From NCBI GenBank assembly GCA_039700805.1, contig JBCAZE010000061.1, forward strand, positions 1-16,371: a stretch of DNA of 16,371 nucleotides, written 5' to 3'. The position numbers and the translations under genes are program-made. This DNA comes from CALBPI01 sp039700805. GTDB lineage: Bacteria > Pseudomonadota > Gammaproteobacteria > Steroidobacterales > Woeseiaceae. Positions 8,701-14,599 of this stretch are shown in pieces (the stretch's first letter is position 1; the number at the start of each line of letters is the position of its first letter). Under the pieces are notes generated by a model, which saw only the letters and a list, made by a program, of their open reading frames with translations, did no database searches and was not told the origin of the DNA.

Positions 8701-9378
8701 TCACATTATGAAGTGCTACTTCGCATGATTGGTGATGACGATCAGCGCGTCGCCCCAGCCTCATTTATCGCTGCTGCGGAGCGCTACGATCGCATGCCAG
8801 CCGTTGATCGCTGGGTTGTTTGCGAGGCCTTGCGGCATGCGGACGAGGGTGACCCCGAGCGCGACGCGGCGTACACATTGTCCATCAACCTCTCCGGTAA
8901 CTCATTGAGTGATGATCGTTTCCTCGATTTCGTCAAAGACGCGCTGACCGAGAAACCTTTGCGCAAGGGTGCGGTGTGTTTCGAGATCACTGAAACGGCG
9001 GCGATCTCCGATCTGACGCGCGTCACGCATTTCATGACCGAACTCAAGGCGTTGGGTTGTTTGTTCTCTCTCGATGATTTCGGTAGTGGATTGTCTTCAT
9101 TCGGCTATTTGAAAAAACTCCCAGTCGATTTCATCAAAGTTGACGGTACGTTTGTCAGAAACATCGCAGAAGATGCGGTGGATCAAAGCATGGTGGCAGC
9201 GATCCTGAATGTTGGCGAAGCCATGGGTATCAAGACAATCGCTGAGCATGTTGAGAATGAGAAGACGCGCGAGGTCCTAACGCGCATTGGCGTGCCGCTT
9301 GTTCAGGGCTATTCGATTGGCAAGCCAGCAAGTATGAAAGAGTTCATGCCCTTCGTTGCGGCTGTCCAGCACGCCTGA
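5794..9378 (+). CDS. PAS-PAS-GAF-PAS-PAS-GGDEF-EAL c-di-GMP turnover protein
   Basis: This 1194-residue protein has no obvious membrane segment and is probably a cytoplasmic bifunctional diguanylate cyclase/phosphodiesterase. Domains: an N-terminal helical region (MHPILKAQL...TLLDAINAYYEFLD, 1-40), PAS at about 83-197, PAS at about 210-328, GAF at about 345-497, PAS at about 505-622, PAS at about 632-750, GGDEF at about 760-925 and EAL at about 935-1190. The GGDEF A-site is intact (RLGGDEF, 841-847), but the inhibitory RxxD site reads PVND, so product inhibition through that Arg is probably lost. The EAL domain keeps EVL (973-975), INLSGNSL, CFEITET, DDFGSG (1094-1099), KVD (1115-1117), AEHVE (1150-1154) and QGY, so phosphodiesterase activity is likely. 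The ATG is the first start codon after an in-frame stop at 5752; its Shine-Dalgarno is weak. The direction of net activity cannot be read from sequence. Confidence 0.92.
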   Translation: MHPILKAQLNAATAGDGVDSRIDVGTLLDAINAYYEFLDSSGELTQSAPDYSDNSANPDDEFAVSITSSSGIRARFSGLLNDDLRAVLDNVADMVVTIDSEGFVHFSNWISVQFFEPEVRTLAGSHINELLGLDTKIPVSQWLKAYVVDLDSTSPDISGQQLTGQKPDGTTFQLELTASRLSAAAAGEFVICMRDVSARAAAAAALADNEERYRALVEYAPDAILVFDADTHCFVDANENACELFNMPRKRLLASGFLRADFGATNPDASVEQKRLEGFVQRALEGEQPVFEWAYASTSGNSVTCEVRLSRLPAADRQLLRVSVQSIEQRKRRELAEYSEKKLLEMIASGASMKTIMRSLCRTVERLVPGSRAALMVLNASETSLKLAAAPAFSPIDTKTLKRVPIDKPMLSCGLAMATNKTAITSDVMAHNAWANHHSLARRIAIVSAWSVPLLRDRAKPLGTIDLYFGEKREPTTTELDALGNLAGLAAIALHRERSSQALLQSEQRFRGLFENVAEGVYISDTDGRLVSANPALVTMLGFSDEQSLLAQVTRDNTYQSSKDCQRFVRLVEETGEIRSFEAVMVRMDGTPIDVVENARLVTYPDGKQYIEGTISDITERKRAERRMFAEKERAEVTLKSIGDGVITTDADGRVDYLNPVAEDLTGYSIRALSGERVEELLTLVNEHSREMIDNPLVQALHEGRVVSSSTPCVLIDRSGGEIPVQISAAPIREGSGHVIGAVMVFHAVSNAERLSRKLSYQAAHDALTGLANRQEFDNALARALARPQNERDGDAALLYIDLDQFKLVNDTFGHTAGDELIRQIAQCLQLAVPVNDAIARLGGDEFAVLLERVDERAAMEVAERIRSTIEQHRFEWQGAVHSLSASIGVVMAGQERTVGAMMSAADVACFAAKDLGRNKIHLYLHGEATARHQEMHWLTRINRALEEDRFELFFQPIVSTVREGADTCSHYEVLLRMIGDDDQRVAPASFIAAAERYDRMPAVDRWVVCEALRHADEGDPERDAAYTLSINLSGNSLSDDRFLDFVKDALTEKPLRKGAVCFEITETAAISDLTRVTHFMTELKALGCLFSLDDFGSGLSSFGYLKKLPVDFIKVDGTFVRNIAEDAVDQSMVAAILNVGEAMGIKTIAEHVENEKTREVLTRIGVPLVQGYSIGKPASMKEFMPFVAAVQHA

Positions 9379-9417
9379 CGTCAATCAACAACTCACACGC
9401 TGAGGCTTGTCAAAGAC

Positions 9418-9453
9418 CATACTTCGGTTAGACTCGAAGCATGTTGTTGTTTT
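9418..9453 (+). terminator. Hairpin followed by T-rich tract, possible terminator
   Basis: CAT-A-CTTCG pairs with CGAAG-C-ATG across an 8-nt loop (stem 9418-9443, eight pairs, one mismatch). It is followed by a T-rich stretch ending in TTTT at 9450-9453. It lies 39 nt after the stop of the GGDEF-EAL gene and just before the next start, so it may terminate that transcript. The stem is only moderately GC-rich and the T-tract is interrupted by Gs. Confidence 0.4.
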
Positions 9454-9471
9454 GCCCGTTCTTATAACGTC

Positions 9472-10338
9472 GTGTCTGGTCAGGATTCAAGATTTTTGCT
9501 CGGGGTCGACGATCCAGCGCCGGCCAGGCTGTATGGCAATGTGGAATCGAGCAACGTACTGCTTGTCTGTGAGCATGCGAGCAAGCGTTTGCCGCGAGCG
9601 TTGGATGACGCGTACCCGCTACACCTAATGGAAACACACTTCGGGAGTGATATTGGTGCAGGTGCCTTGCTCCAGCGGCTTTCCGAGCTGCTCGATGTGC
9701 CAGCGATTGCAGCGAACTACTCCCGTATCGTCATTGACTGCAATCGGCGCTTGTCGGACCCCACGCTGATTTTGAGTCATGCGGAGGATGAGGTCGTCGG
9801 CGCGAATGATGCATTAGCCGATGAGGATGTTGGCGCCAGGATAGAGGCGATCTACGCACCGTTTCATGCAACGGTCGAGGCCGCGTTGGATGCCATTCGG
9901 GCTCGTGGTCAACTACCGGTGTATATCGCGCTTCACAGTTTTACCCCGTTGTTTGCCGGCGAACAGCGGCCTTGGGATATCGGCATTATGTGGGATCAAG
10001 ATGGCCGAGTAGCACAGCCATTGATGGCGGCGTTGGCGGCTGCTGGCGACATCACTGTGGGCGATAACTTGCCTTACTCGGGACGCGAGGTTCAGGACTT
10101 TTCGGTCGATTTCCATGCGGAGAGAAAAGGCTATCCTTGTGTCGCGATCGAGGTACGACAGGATCATTTGTCGACCCCGGAGGGTATTGAGCATTGGTCG
10201 CAGCGACTAGCCAAAGCGCTAGCGCCAATCACTAGAGATCGAGCGCTTCAAACACCATTCGCGTCATCCAGCATACATCCAGATTTTTCTCGCGAACTTC
10301 AATATTTGAATGCCATCAACGACGAACGGAGGCTGTGA
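9472..10338 (+). CDS. N-formylglutamate amidohydrolase-family protein
   Basis: This 288-residue protein belongs to the family of zinc-dependent N-formylglutamate amidohydrolases (the COG3931-like branch). Family signatures are visible: LLVCEHAS (31-37), HFGSDIGA (56-63), SRIVIDCNR (84-92), ALHSFTP (153-159), DNLPYSGRE (198-206) and AIEVRQD (225-231). The classical reaction is hydrolysis of N-formyl-glutamate to formate and glutamate in histidine breakdown, but no hut gene is nearby, so the true substrate is open. The start is a GTG; no ATG/GTG/TTG lies closer upstream in frame and no clear Shine-Dalgarno is present. TATAAC, a good -10 box, sits only 3 nt upstream, so a leaderless message is conceivable. 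The stop codon overlaps the next start by one base, and GGAGG for the ligase lies within this gene's last codons. Confidence 0.85.
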   Translation: MSGQDSRFLLGVDDPAPARLYGNVESSNVLLVCEHASKRLPRALDDAYPLHLMETHFGSDIGAGALLQRLSELLDVPAIAANYSRIVIDCNRRLSDPTLILSHAEDEVVGANDALADEDVGARIEAIYAPFHATVEAALDAIRARGQLPVYIALHSFTPLFAGEQRPWDIGIMWDQDGRVAQPLMAALAAAGDITVGDNLPYSGREVQDFSVDFHAERKGYPCVAIEVRQDHLSTPEGIEHWSQRLAKALAPITRDRALQTPFASSSIHPDFSRELQYLNAINDERRL

Positions 10339-11477
10339 TGAAACCCGGGAAACCAAGCTTCACGATTGGCATTGAAGAAGAGTATCTGCTGGTTGATAAA
10401 GAAACCGGCGAGCTTGCGATTGATCCGCCAGCCGAGATGATGGCCGAGTGCCAATCTGCTGCGGATGGCCAGGTGAGCCCAGAGTTCATGCGTTCGCAGA
10501 TCGAAGTCGGGACGCGTGTTTGTGCCAATGTCGCTGAAGCTCGCGAGGAACTCTCGATGCTCCGTGACACGGTGATCAGTATCGCTGATCGGCATGGGCT
10601 GGCGCCGATTGCAGCATCGACGCATCCCTCGAGTCGATGGTGGCAACAAAAACCCACAGAACGTGACCGATACCAGGCATTGGCAGCTGAAATGCAAACG
10701 GCTGCGAGGCGTTTGGTGATCTGCGGTATGCATGTTCACGTCGGCATTGATGATGATGCGATTCGTATCGACCTCATGAACCAGATGAGTTATTTCCTAC
10801 CCCATCTGTTGGCGATGTCGACATCATCGCCGTTCTGGGATGGTCGCAACACGGGTCTCAAGTCTTATCGCTTAACAGTCTTCGATGCGTTGCCGCGGAC
10901 AGGGCTTCCGGAGCGCTTCGCGAGTTTTGCCGAATATCAGCGACACGTCGATATCCTGAAACGCGCGGGTCTTATCGAGGATGCGAGTAAGATTTGGTGG
11001 GATTTGCGTCCGAGCAATAACTACCCGACGCTTGAAACACGGGTCATGGATGTCTGCACCCGCCTTGATGATGCGATAGCGCTTGCGGCGTTGGTGCAGT
11101 GCATTCTTCGCATGTTGTATCGATTGCGGCAGCACAACCAACGCTGGCGTATCTATACGCCGATGTTGATTCGCGAGAACCGATGGCGCGCGATTCGCTA
11201 TGGCACGGACTCGGGGATGGTTGACCTTGCGAAGGGTAATGTGGTGCCTTTCGATGAGCTGCTTGAAGAGATTTTGGATCTCGTTGCCGAAGATGCCGAT
11301 GCATTGGGTTGCACCGCGGAAATCGGGAGCCTGCGACACGTTGTGGCAGAGGGCACGAGTGCTCATCGTCAGATCGCGACATTCGAACAGGCGCAAGCTG
11401 ACGGCGACGACGAACAAGCGGCGCTGGCAGCGGTCGTCAGGCAGCTGATTGCCGAGACACGCGCACACCAATCCTGA
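10338..11477 (+). CDS. ybdK: YbdK-like carboxylate-amine ligase (GCS2 family)
   Basis: This 379-residue cytoplasmic ATP-dependent ligase of the glutamate-cysteine ligase 2 family is related to E. coli YbdK, which has only weak gamma-glutamyl-cysteine ligase activity and an uncertain physiological role. Signatures: TIGIEEEYLLVD (9-20), SQIEVGT (53-59), ICGMHVHVGID (128-138), SSPFWDGRNTGLKSYR (163-178), WWDLRPS and LETRVMD. The ATG at 10338 was chosen over a GTG three nt earlier because GGAGG at 10328-10332 gives 5-nt spacing to the ATG but only 2 nt to the GTG. The ATG shares its A with the TGA of the preceding amidohydrolase gene, so the two are translationally coupled and may act on linked substrates. 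I recall these families being neighbours in other genomes but cannot verify that here. Confidence 0.88.
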   Translation: MKPGKPSFTIGIEEEYLLVDKETGELAIDPPAEMMAECQSAADGQVSPEFMRSQIEVGTRVCANVAEAREELSMLRDTVISIADRHGLAPIAASTHPSSRWWQQKPTERDRYQALAAEMQTAARRLVICGMHVHVGIDDDAIRIDLMNQMSYFLPHLLAMSTSSPFWDGRNTGLKSYRLTVFDALPRTGLPERFASFAEYQRHVDILKRAGLIEDASKIWWDLRPSNNYPTLETRVMDVCTRLDDAIALAALVQCILRMLYRLRQHNQRWRIYTPMLIRENRWRAIRYGTDSGMVDLAKGNVVPFDELLEEILDLVAEDADALGCTAEIGSLRHVVAEGTSAHRQIATFEQAQADGDDEQAALAAVVRQLIAETRAHQS

Positions 11478-11533
11478 TCAGCCTCCGCGAGTCGCAAGCG
11501 ATCAGCGTATTCTCTTTTCATTTGTGAGGACCT

Positions 11534-12511
11534 ATGACGTCACCGTTACCGACAAGGTTGTCTGTTGCGCCGATGATGGACTGGACCGACCGACACTGTC
11601 GTTTTTTTCATCGACTGCTAGCGCCGAACACGCTGCTTTATACAGAAATGGTGACAGCGGCCGCACTGCACCATGGCGACCATCAGCGTTTGCTCGCCTT
11701 CAATGACAGTGAGCACCCCGTGGTGCTTCAAATCGGTGGCAGCGATCCCACACTGATGGCGGCGGCAGCTCGAAAAGGCGCCGACGCTGGCTATGATGCG
11801 ATCAACATTAATGTCGGCTGTCCGAGTGAGCGTGTACAGAGTGGCAGTTTTGGCGCCTGTTTGATGGCTGAGCCGGCACTTGTTGCGGATTGTTATAGCG
11901 CCATGGCGGCAGTCGTCGACGTTCCCGTAACGGTCAAATGTCGGCTTGGCATCGACGATCATGACAACGAGGCGTTCTTTAGTGAATTCATCGATACTGT
12001 CGCAGCGGCTGGTTGCACGTATTTCGATGTGCATGCGCGGATTGCGATTCTGAAGGGGCTGAGCCCGAAAGAGAATCGATCCATTCCCCCGTTGAACTAC
12101 GATCGTGTTTACGCGTTGAAACGCCGCCGTCCGGATCTGACGGTTATTCTCAATGGTGGTGTGACAACGCTCGAAACCGTGCAGGCGGCCATGCAACATG
12201 TGGACGGTGTCATGATCGGCCGTGAGGCTTATCACAACCCTTACTGGCTAGCGGAAGCCGATGCCCGCTTAAACGGACACGCGCTGAAAACGCGCGAGGC
12301 GGTGATCAGTGAAATGGTCGATTATGCGGATAACGCCATGCGTGGCGATGTGTTGTTAAAACACATTACACGTCACATGCTTGGGCTGTTCGCTGGCGAG
12401 CCAGGCGCGCGGCAATGGCGACGCATGCTCAGTGAGAATGCGCATAAGCCAGATGCCAAGCCCACCTTGTTGCTTGACGCACTTGCCGCGAGGAATGCGA
12501 TTGCGGCGTGA
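11534..12511 (+). CDS. dusA: tRNA-dihydrouridine synthase A
   Basis: This 325-residue FMN-dependent enzyme reduces uridine to dihydrouridine in the D-loop of tRNA; DusA acts on U20/U20a. The TIM-barrel start SVAPMMDWTD (10-19), QIGGSDP (66-72), the catalytic Cys96 in NINVGCPSERVQSG, the FMN-contacting region VKCRLG (134-139), FDVHAR (164-169), the DusA-specific GLSPKENR and NGG...DGVMIGR are all present. Length matches the family (about 330). The usual ARKAWL segment reads ARIAIL, a small deviation. GAGGA lies just upstream of the ATG, with rather short spacing (3-4 nt). The gene sits 56 nt after ybdK and could be read from the same transcript or from its own promoter; GATCAGC is repeated directly within those 56 nt. 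Confidence 0.93.
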   Translation: MTSPLPTRLSVAPMMDWTDRHCRFFHRLLAPNTLLYTEMVTAAALHHGDHQRLLAFNDSEHPVVLQIGGSDPTLMAAAARKGADAGYDAININVGCPSERVQSGSFGACLMAEPALVADCYSAMAAVVDVPVTVKCRLGIDDHDNEAFFSEFIDTVAAAGCTYFDVHARIAILKGLSPKENRSIPPLNYDRVYALKRRRPDLTVILNGGVTTLETVQAAMQHVDGVMIGREAYHNPYWLAEADARLNGHALKTREAVISEMVDYADNAMRGDVLLKHITRHMLGLFAGEPGARQWRRMLSENAHKPDAKPTLLLDALAARNAIAA

Positions 12512-12589
12512 CCCATGCAGCGTTGAGGTGTCCGGTTGAGCAACTTTTCTTAGTGGATTTTCGAAATGCACTGGGTTGCGTCTGGGCGT

Positions 12590-12635
12590 ACTGGCGTTGC
12601 CAACGGTTGGTATTGAACCGCAACCGCTAGCCAGT
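12590..12635. repeat. Nested imperfect inverted repeat (possible operator or RNA hairpin)
   Basis: Three successive arms pair perfectly: ACTGGC with GCCAGT (6 bp), GTTG with CAAC (4 bp) and CGGTT with AACCG (5 bp) around a 7-nt loop. They are separated by one-sided bulges CCAA and CGCTA, giving fifteen base pairs in 46 nt. No T-run follows, so it is not a standard terminator. Its 3' arm overlaps a candidate -35 box for the methyltransferase gene. Confidence 0.6.
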
Positions 12636-12656
12636 CCGTGTTCGGCCGGATACAAT
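12628..12656 (+). promoter_or_regulatory. Candidate promoter of the methyltransferase gene
   Basis: TAGCCA (4/6 of TTGACA) and TACAAT (5/6 of TATAAT, 12651-12656) are separated by exactly 17 nt. The predicted start of transcription, around 12663, would leave a leader of about 58 nt before the ATG at 12721. The -35 box overlaps the 3' arm of the nested inverted repeat. This is a pattern match only. Confidence 0.4.
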
Positions 12657-12720
12657 TTCGCGCGTTCAGCCCGCAGGGTTGGGTTACGTTCAACGAATTG
12701 ATTCATCTAAAGGGCGCGAT

Positions 12721-13554
12721 ATGTCCTCGAGCAAGAACAAAAAAAACAACGCGGTAAGCCAAGCGGCGTCGGCTGATAAACATGACCTGTATGAGCAGTC
12801 GGTGCAGGATGTTGAAGCGGAAATCGATTTCATCGATGACACTTATCGTGCGTTGCGTGGCAAAAAGGCGACCTTGTATCGCGAGGATTTTTGCGGCACG
12901 GCCAGCGCTAGTTGCGAGTGGGTGAGACGTCGCAATGGCAACCATGCGGTCGGTGTTGATTTTGACCGCGCCACCCTTGATTGGGGGTTAGACCATCGCG
13001 TGTCGTTGCTGTCATCCGAGGCACAGCTCAGGCTTAAGCTCGTGCACGGCGATGTGCTGGAAGTGACGACGGAGCTCGCAGATATCGTCGGTGCTTTCAA
13101 TTTCTCGTATTTCACCTTCAAAGATCGCGCAACGCTATCACGCTACTTTCGCAACGTTCGTAAAGGTCTGGCAGAAGATGGATTGTTTATTCTGGATGCG
13201 TTCGGTGGTTCCGAGGCTCACTCGGAATTGAAAGAAAAGACAAAGCATGATGGATTCACCTACGTTTGGCACCAAAAGCGTTTTGAGCCAGTAACGGGCC
13301 ATATGCTTGCGCATATCCATTTCCACTTCGGTGATGGGTCTAAGATGAAGAAAGCCTTCACTTACGACTGGCGGTTGTGGACGTTGCCAGAGATTCAGGA
13401 GTTGCTGCTCGAAGCGGGTTTCGGGAAAGTCTCCGTCTACTGGGAAGGAACGGACGAGGACGGCGACGCGAATGGTGAGTTCGCACCGAGCGATACGGGT
13501 GACGCGGACCCCGCGTGGGTTGCCTATATCGTCGCGGAGCCAGCCAAAGGCTGA
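12721..13554 (+). CDS. Class I SAM-dependent methyltransferase
   Basis: This 277-residue predicted cytoplasmic methyltransferase has a Rossmann-like core. The SAM-binding motif I appears as REDFCGTASA (54-63) instead of the usual GxGxG, the acidic loop is AVGVDFD (76-82), and motif III/IV-like segments are LVHGDVLE (107-114) and GAFNFSYFTFKDR (124-136). The N-terminal LYEQSVQDVEAEIDFI, upstream of motif I, is a feature I recall from a group of uncharacterised bacterial methyltransferases. The substrate is unknown. The C-terminal tail (about 245-265) is acidic and Gly/Asp-rich. ATG 12721 was chosen because AAAGG lies 7 nt upstream; the frame also opens at a TTG at 12679 without such a site. 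The gene appears to stand alone, with its own candidate promoter. Confidence 0.78.
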   Translation: MSSSKNKKNNAVSQAASADKHDLYEQSVQDVEAEIDFIDDTYRALRGKKATLYREDFCGTASASCEWVRRRNGNHAVGVDFDRATLDWGLDHRVSLLSSEAQLRLKLVHGDVLEVTTELADIVGAFNFSYFTFKDRATLSRYFRNVRKGLAEDGLFILDAFGGSEAHSELKEKTKHDGFTYVWHQKRFEPVTGHMLAHIHFHFGDGSKMKKAFTYDWRLWTLPEIQELLLEAGFGKVSVYWEGTDEDGDANGEFAPSDTGDADPAWVAYIVAEPAKG

Positions 13555-13655
13555 CGGCGACTTGCGACAGGTTGATGCCACAGTGAGGGTGGGAAAAGCC
13601 ACATTATGGTATACACTTAGACGTTAGAGATTGCTGGGCACGCTATCGGAACAGG

Positions 13656-14570
13656 ATGAGTCAGGAACTTGAAGTCGCCATAGTCTTCGCGGACGTCGTG
13701 GGTAGTACGCAGCTGTACGAAACCCTCGGCGATGATGCCGCTCGAGAAGTGGTTCGTAAGTGTCTTGAGATTATGATCGCGGCGACAGAGTCGAATAGCG
13801 GCACAGTCATCAAGACGATGGGCGATGAAGTGATGTCCATCTTTGATGACGCGGACTCAGCGGTTAACGCCGCTGTTCAGATGCAGCGCCAAATTTCGGA
13901 TGGGAGCGGGTTAGTTCCGGACGGTCAAAGCATCGCGATCCGAATCGGTTGTCACTATGGCACCGTGGCGAGAGAGCCCAATGATATCTTCGGCGCGGCG
14001 GTGCATACCGCAAATCGCATGACTTCCCAGGCAAAGGCGCGGCAAATCGTCACGACGGGCTCGATGGTTGAGCTGCTGAGCGACACCTGGGGCAAGAACG
14101 CGCGTCAGATCGACCTCGCCATTGTTAAAGGCAAGAAGGACGAAGTCGCACTGTTTGAAATTCTTTGGCAGCAAGGCGAGGAAGCGACCAGCATGTTGCC
14201 GACCATTGGATGGTCGCAAAGCAATGCACAGCAAGTCTTGACACTTTCGTTCGGGGGGCGTCAGATTCGCGTCGACCCGAGTCGCCAGCAAATCACACTC
14301 GGTCGTGCCGAAGACAACGATATCGTCGTCAAAGGAAATTTGATATCGAGAGTGCATGCTCGAATTGAGAAACGCCGCAATAAGTACTTCTTAGTCGACG
14401 AATCCACGAATGGGTCATTCGTGATGACCATCGCCGGTAGTGAGTCGTTTGTGCGCCGTGACAGCATTGAATTGAACGGCGAAGGGATTATCGGGCTTGG
14501 CAAAGTGGCCAAGCCTGGCACACCGCTCGCCGTGCATTACATGCTTGAAGTGAGAAACGAAAACGCCTGA
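13656..14570 (+). CDS. Class III nucleotide cyclase with C-terminal FHA domain
   Basis: This 304-residue soluble protein has an N-terminal class III cyclase homology domain (about 5-170) and a C-terminal FHA phosphothreonine-binding domain (about 193-300). Metal-binding Asp13 (FADVVGST) and Asp57 (IKTMGDEVM) are present, with Lys53 and Asp110 (NDIFG) at the positions that normally select ATP, so adenylate cyclase is the likelier activity. In the motif normally written VNxAxR the protein reads VHTANR: His117 replaces the catalytic Asn and Arg121 is kept. The FHA core has LGR (215-217), LISRVHARI (229-237) and STNGSFV (250-256), the usual phosphopeptide-binding set. There is no membrane segment. 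GGA lies 5 nt before the ATG. The gene converges with pckG 29 nt downstream. Activity may be tuned by binding a phosphorylated partner; no Ser/Thr kinase gene is in the window. Confidence 0.85.
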   Translation: MSQELEVAIVFADVVGSTQLYETLGDDAAREVVRKCLEIMIAATESNSGTVIKTMGDEVMSIFDDADSAVNAAVQMQRQISDGSGLVPDGQSIAIRIGCHYGTVAREPNDIFGAAVHTANRMTSQAKARQIVTTGSMVELLSDTWGKNARQIDLAIVKGKKDEVALFEILWQQGEEATSMLPTIGWSQSNAQQVLTLSFGGRQIRVDPSRQQITLGRAEDNDIVVKGNLISRVHARIEKRRNKYFLVDESTNGSFVMTIAGSESFVRRDSIELNGEGIIGLGKVAKPGTPLAVHYMLEVRNENA

Positions 14571-14599
14571 GTGGCGTCGCTGAGACGTTTAACGCAACG

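Noticed and set aside
10335..10337. GTG as start of the YbdK-like gene
   Set aside because: It leaves only 2 nt from GGAGG; the adjacent ATG at 10338 has normal spacing.
10872..11471. 199-codon open frame on the minus strand
   Set aside because: Antisense to the YbdK-like gene, with no recognisable motif; a shadow of the real coding frame.
11618..12235. 205-codon open frame on the minus strand
   Set aside because: Antisense to dusA, whose conserved motifs prove the opposite strand is coding.
12679..12720. TTG start extending the methyltransferase by 14 codons
   Set aside because: No Shine-Dalgarno; ATG 12721 has AAAGG 7 nt upstream and starts a plausible polar N-terminus.
13589..13602. GTGG-GAAAAG-CCAC hairpin after the methyltransferase gene
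   Set aside because: A 4-bp stem with no T-run; not enough to call a terminator or operator.
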